9,189 nt of DNA, taken from contig CALVPC010000041.1 of NCBI GenBank assembly GCA_944350405.1, positions 1 to 9,189 on the forward strand. Reading direction: 5' to 3'. Each line of letters starts with the position of its first letter. The stretch's first letter is position 1. Origin of the DNA: an uncultured Bacilli bacterium. GTDB lineage: Bacteria; Bacillota_I; Bacilli_A; RF39; UBA660. The position numbers were made by a program, and so were the translations under genes. This document shows positions 6,328 through 9,189 of the stretch, piece after piece. The notes under the pieces are model-generated. The model was not told the DNA's origin. It saw only the letters and a list, made by a program, of their open reading frames with translations, and searched no databases.

Positions 6328-8010
6328 TTATCTTTTCTTGAGTTTATTTTTAACTGTTTTAAAATACAATTCACTTTCAGAAGAAGAGTAAAAATAAAGA
6401 ATTTTATCACTATCCATTATCGTAGTAGCACCAATATAATCAATAGCTTCTCCATATACGTTAATAATAGGTTCATCTAATTTAAATACATAATAATCAG
6501 AAGAACCATATGAATTACATGGATTACTATTGTTAATTTTTTCTTGTAGAACTAAAAATATGTGTTCAACATCTTCTTCAAAAAAATCTTTTTTAGCATG
6601 ATTCAAAGCAAACTTTTTATCATAATTTATTAATTGTTTAGTGAATAATAAATCATCGTCATTATCATCTACAATAGGTAAATTTAAATTATATTTGATA
6701 TATACTTCCATTCTTCTTAAAAGTTTAGAGTTCACATATTTTATATCATCAGAATTTACTAACTTTATAAAATAATATAAAGCCATTTCAAAATTTTTAA
6801 GTTTAGAATATACAGTAATTAAATATATTAATGAATTAGCATTGTGATCTTCTTTTTTTATTTGATTCAAATATTCTAATGCCTTTTCATAATTACATTT
6901 CTTTATTTCAAAATAACCAAGTTCAGCAAGTATAGAGACATTATAATCATTATCATTATAACATTTTAAATAATATTCAGCCTTATCTAAATCACATTTT
7001 TTAAGTTGTAATTTTGATAAAGCTAAATATAAAGAAGAATTCTTACGATATTTAGAAGCTTCAAAAAATAGTTTCTCTGCACCATCAATATTACCTTTAG
7101 ATTCTTCAACTTTAGCAATTTTAAATAAAGAATTAAAGATTATGTTACCATCCTCATCTTTTCCAATAATTTTAAAATATTTTTTCAAATAATTCATAGC
7201 TTCATCAAAATTTCCTATTTCAAAAGATACTATACTAAGTTCATACAAAGCATATTTATCATTAGGATAATACTCTAAAATTTTAAAAAGGTAGTGTTTT
7301 GCATTTTCAAAATTATTATTATCTTTTTCTAATTTTGCTAGTTCTAAAAGAGCATACTTATCTTTATTATTATTTTCCAAAATAGCTAAAAAATATTTTT
7401 TAGCTTCATCATAATTACTACTATATCTTTGAATTATACCAAAACATAAATTTATATAGTCTATATTCAGTTCATTATATTTGTGATTATCATTATATTT
7501 TTCCATGTAATATAATGTTTTATTAAAATATATTAAAGCTTTATCAAACTCATTTAATGTCATTTTAATTTTACCCATCCAAAAAAGAGCATATTTATCA
7601 TGTTTATTAACATGACTAAGTATTTTTTGAAAATAATGTTCCGCATTATCAAAATGTTTAAGATTAAATTCTAATTTACCCAATTCTAAAAGAGCATATT
7701 TATCATATGGTTCTTTATCCAAAACACTTTCAAAGTATCCTCTAGCACTTTCATAATTATTATCTTGAACTTCTAGTTTACCAAGTTCAAAATTAATAAA
7801 TTTATCATTATATTTTTCTTTTAATAAAACAAGTAATTCTTTTGCTCTTGATCTATATTTATCATATTTAGAAATAGCTACAATAAGTTGAAATATTATC
7901 TCATTATCATCTTTATTTTTATAAAACATATGAGCAAGTTCAGAAATTTTTTTATCTAAATCTTTTTCATTTATTAAAGTTTTCAAATTATTTTTATTAT
8001 TAATTTCCAT
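6328..8010 (-). CDS. Ten-repeat TPR protein with unrecognised C-terminal domain
   Basis: This 560-residue protein is predicted cytoplasmic, with no signal peptide or membrane segment. After a helical N-terminal part (1-67), about ten tetratricopeptide repeats run from 69 to 424. They start near 69, 103, 138, 178, 217, 251, 290, 324, 357 and 391, several with the opening DKYALLELGKLE and the typical ENA..YF..IL pattern. TPR arrays bind protein partners. The remaining C-terminal region (about 440-560) is preceded by an acidic VDDNDDDLL linker. It contains YDKKFALNHAKKDFF (463-477) and then a beta-rich part; I recall similar tails on other Firmicutes TPR proteins but no named domain. The start is ATG at 8010 with AGGTGAT four bases upstream; an in-frame GTG at 8019 overlaps that site and is rejected. 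It is divergent from a class B penicillin-binding protein and upstream of ftsW, so a role in wall synthesis is conceivable but unproven. Confidence 0.8.
   Translation of the reverse strand: MEINNKNNLKTLINEKDLDKKISELAHMFYKNKDDNEIIFQLIVAISKYDKYRSRAKELLVLLKEKYNDKFINFELGKLEVQDNNYESARGYFESVLDKEPYDKYALLELGKLEFNLKHFDNAEHYFQKILSHVNKHDKYALFWMGKIKMTLNEFDKALIYFNKTLYYMEKYNDNHKYNELNIDYINLCFGIIQRYSSNYDEAKKYFLAILENNNKDKYALLELAKLEKDNNNFENAKHYLFKILEYYPNDKYALYELSIVSFEIGNFDEAMNYLKKYFKIIGKDEDGNIIFNSLFKIAKVEESKGNIDGAEKLFFEASKYRKNSSLYLALSKLQLKKCDLDKAEYYLKCYNDNDYNVSILAELGYFEIKKCNYEKALEYLNQIKKEDHNANSLIYLITVYSKLKNFEMALYYFIKLVNSDDIKYVNSKLLRRMEVYIKYNLNLPIVDDNDDDLLFTKQLINYDKKFALNHAKKDFFEEDVEHIFLVLQEKINNSNPCNSYGSSDYYVFKLDEPIINVYGEAIDYIGATTIMDSDKILYFYSSSESELYFKTVKNKLKKR
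7337..7704 (-). repeat. Near-identical DNA units within the TPR gene
   Basis: The segments 7337-7362 and 7679-7704 encode the DKYALLEL openings of two repeats and match at 22 of 26 bases, sharing the same GCT-CTT-TTA-GAA codons. A third copy (7574-7599) shares the DKYAL half. Matching synonymous codons suggest recent duplication or gene conversion rather than only protein-level constraint. Confidence 0.55.
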
Positions 8011-8014
8011 AAAT

Positions 8015-8021
8015 ATCACCT
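8015..8021 (-). promoter_or_regulatory. Ribosome binding site that sets the TPR gene start
   Basis: On the minus strand AGGTGAT is four bases before ATG at 8010. The alternative in-frame GTG at 8019 lies inside this site. Confidence 0.8.
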
Positions 8022-8034
8022 AGCAATATGATGT

Positions 8035-8063
8035 ATAATACTATAAAAACTAAAAAAAGTAAA
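8035..8063 (-). promoter_or_regulatory. Possible promoter of the TPR gene
   Basis: On the minus strand TTTACT (8058-8063) and TATTAT (8035-8040) are separated by 17 bases, giving a start near 8028 and a leader just long enough for the ribosome binding site. AT richness makes this a moderate call. For the divergent plus-strand gene, only a weak TTATTA-17-TAAAAT pair (8074-8102) is visible. Confidence 0.45.
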
Positions 8064-8132
8064 GCAGACTTTATTATTAAAAAATACAAAATACCCTAAA
8101 ATATTAATGTACTAAGAAGCATATATTTGTTT

Positions 8133-8139
8133 AGGTGAT
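8133..8139 (+). promoter_or_regulatory. Ribosome binding site of the penicillin-binding protein gene
   Basis: AGGTGAT is four bases before ATG at 8144, the same geometry as the TPR and ftsW genes. This favours 8144 over the second in-frame ATG at 8150. Confidence 0.75.
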
Positions 8140-8143
8140 ACTT

Positions 8144-9189
8144 ATGTTCATGAAAAAACATGATGAAAGAATTAAATTTGTATTTTTAATAATCATATTA
8201 GTTTTTTTAATTATTTTTTTCAAAATATTATATGTACAAGTTTTTTCTTATGAAAAATTAAGTACATTATCTGATGATCTATGGAGTAGAGAACTTCCAA
8301 TTAGTGCAGCAAGAGGTAAAATATTAGATAGAAATGGCGTTGTATTAGCAGATAATATAACCATAACTAGTCTTATTTTTATACCAAATCAAATAACAGA
8401 AAAAGAACGTGTCGCTAAAGTTATAAGTGAAATATTAGATGTAGATTATGATGATATGTATCAGCATGTTACAAAAAATACTTCAATAGAAAGGGTTCAT
8501 CCAGAAGGTAGAAATTTATCGTATGAAATAGCTGATGAAATAAATAGTTATAATTTTGATGGAGTATATTTAGTAAAAGAATCAAAAAGATATTATCCTA
8601 ATAAAACTATGCTATCACATGTACTAGGTTATACAGGTATAGATAATCAAGGATTATCAGGTATTGAACTATTATATGATGATTATTTAACTGGAGAAGA
8701 TGGAGCAATTAAATATTATAGTGATGCTAAAGGCACAAAATTAGATATGGCCGAAGTTTATACAGAACCAGAATCAGGGCTTGATGTAATGCTCACTATT
8801 GACTATGATATTCAAACATCCGTAGAAAGAGAATTAGATAATATTGTATCGATGTTTAATCCTGATCATGCTTTAGCACTTGCTATGGACCCAAATACTG
8901 GAGAAATACTTGCCATGAGTTCAAGGCCAAATTTTGATCCAAATAATTATCAAGATTATGACAGAGAGACATTAAATAGAAATTTGCCAATTTGGATGAC
9001 ATATGAACCAGGATCTACTTTTAAAATTATTACCACTGCTGCAGCAGTAGAAGAAGGAGTAGTAAATCTAGAAAAAGATACATTTTATGACAGTGGTTCA
9101 GTTGAAGTTTCGGGAGCAAAACTTAGATGTTGGAAAGCCGGAGGTCATGGTCACCAAACAATGCTCCAAGTATTTGAAAATTCATGTAA
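8144..9189 (+). CDS. Class B penicillin-binding protein (FtsI/SpoVD-like transpeptidase), 3' end outside the window
   Basis: The reading frame stays open to the window edge: 348 residues plus two bases. A short cytoplasmic start is followed by one membrane anchor (residues 11-33). The dimerisation domain follows, with RGKILDRNG (57-65) typical of class B proteins and GLSGIELLYDDYLTG (170-184). The transpeptidase domain opens near 240 (ALAMDPNTGEILAMSSRPN, 245-263) and carries the active-site STFK (291-294; S291 forms the acyl-enzyme). The window stops after ENSC (345-348); in relatives the next residue is Asn, completing the SxN motif, and KTG would follow outside. The enzyme crosslinks peptidoglycan at the outer membrane face and works with a SEDS partner such as the nearby FtsW. 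Whether it is FtsI or SpoVD, or has PASTA domains, depends on the missing C-terminus. Confidence 0.94.
   Translation, partial: MFMKKHDERIKFVFLIIILVFLIIFFKILYVQVFSYEKLSTLSDDLWSRELPISAARGKILDRNGVVLADNITITSLIFIPNQITEKERVAKVISEILDVDYDDMYQHVTKNTSIERVHPEGRNLSYEIADEINSYNFDGVYLVKESKRYYPNKTMLSHVLGYTGIDNQGLSGIELLYDDYLTGEDGAIKYYSDAKGTKLDMAEVYTEPESGLDVMLTIDYDIQTSVERELDNIVSMFNPDHALALAMDPNTGEILAMSSRPNFDPNNYQDYDRETLNRNLPIWMTYEPGSTFKIITTAAAVEEGVVNLEKDTFYDSGSVEVSGAKLRCWKAGGHGHQTMLQVFENSC

Noticed and set aside
8011..8019. GTG start at 8019 for the TPR gene
   Set aside because: The codon is part of the ribosome binding site that serves ATG at 8010.
1..9189. CRISPR array, transposon ends, prophage or defence genes
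   Set aside because: There are no regularly spaced direct repeats, transposase or integrase motifs, or recognised defence proteins. The only repeats are the TPR codons and short linker triplets.

Overview
The window comes from a very AT-rich bacterial chromosome (by eye about a quarter G+C). The wall-synthesis genes, family II pyrophosphatase, GGAGG and AGGTGAT ribosome binding sites and sigma-A-like promoters point to the Bacillota. About fifteen tryptophans in the clear genes are all TGG, with no in-frame TGA, and one gene ends in TGA. UGA is therefore most likely a stop, so this looks like an uncultured gut-type Bacilli lineage (RF39-like) rather than a Mycoplasma with code 4. The taxonomic guess is inference.

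Layout, left to right. (1) Positions 1-140 are an AT-rich leader with an extended -10 promoter, followed by a CMP-kinase-like P-loop NTPase (141-701) and a weak terminator. (2) A probable two-gene operon encodes an XRE-type regulator carrying about five membrane segments and an outward C-terminal domain (790-2193). Sixteen bases on is a membrane-anchored PIG-L/LmbE-type deacetylase (2209-2886). A perfect 10-bp palindrome lies where the -35 box of this operon should be. (3) A small DUF5661-type protein (2984-3247) converges on a tRNA-Cys gene on the minus strand (3300-3374), and the two share one bidirectional terminator. (4) A CBS-DRTGG-regulated manganese-dependent pyrophosphatase (3535-5163) converges on ftsW (5171-6253, minus). 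Both stop codons lie inside one shared hairpin. (5) A ten-repeat TPR protein with an unrecognised C-terminal domain (6328-8010, minus) lies upstream of ftsW, separated from it by a terminator. (6) A class B penicillin-binding protein (8144 onward, plus) is divergent from the TPR gene and runs off the right edge just at its SxN motif.

Functionally, the right half holds the two halves of a septal-type peptidoglycan synthase, the SEDS glycosyltransferase FtsW and a class B transpeptidase, with a TPR protein between them. The rest is nucleotide and phosphate metabolism plus a possible envelope-sensing regulator with a membrane-anchored sugar deacetylase. I see no CRISPR array, transposon, prophage or recognised defence system. 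The least explained items are the membrane-bound regulator with its deacetylase partner, the TPR protein's C-terminal domain, and the kinase's altered P-loop.
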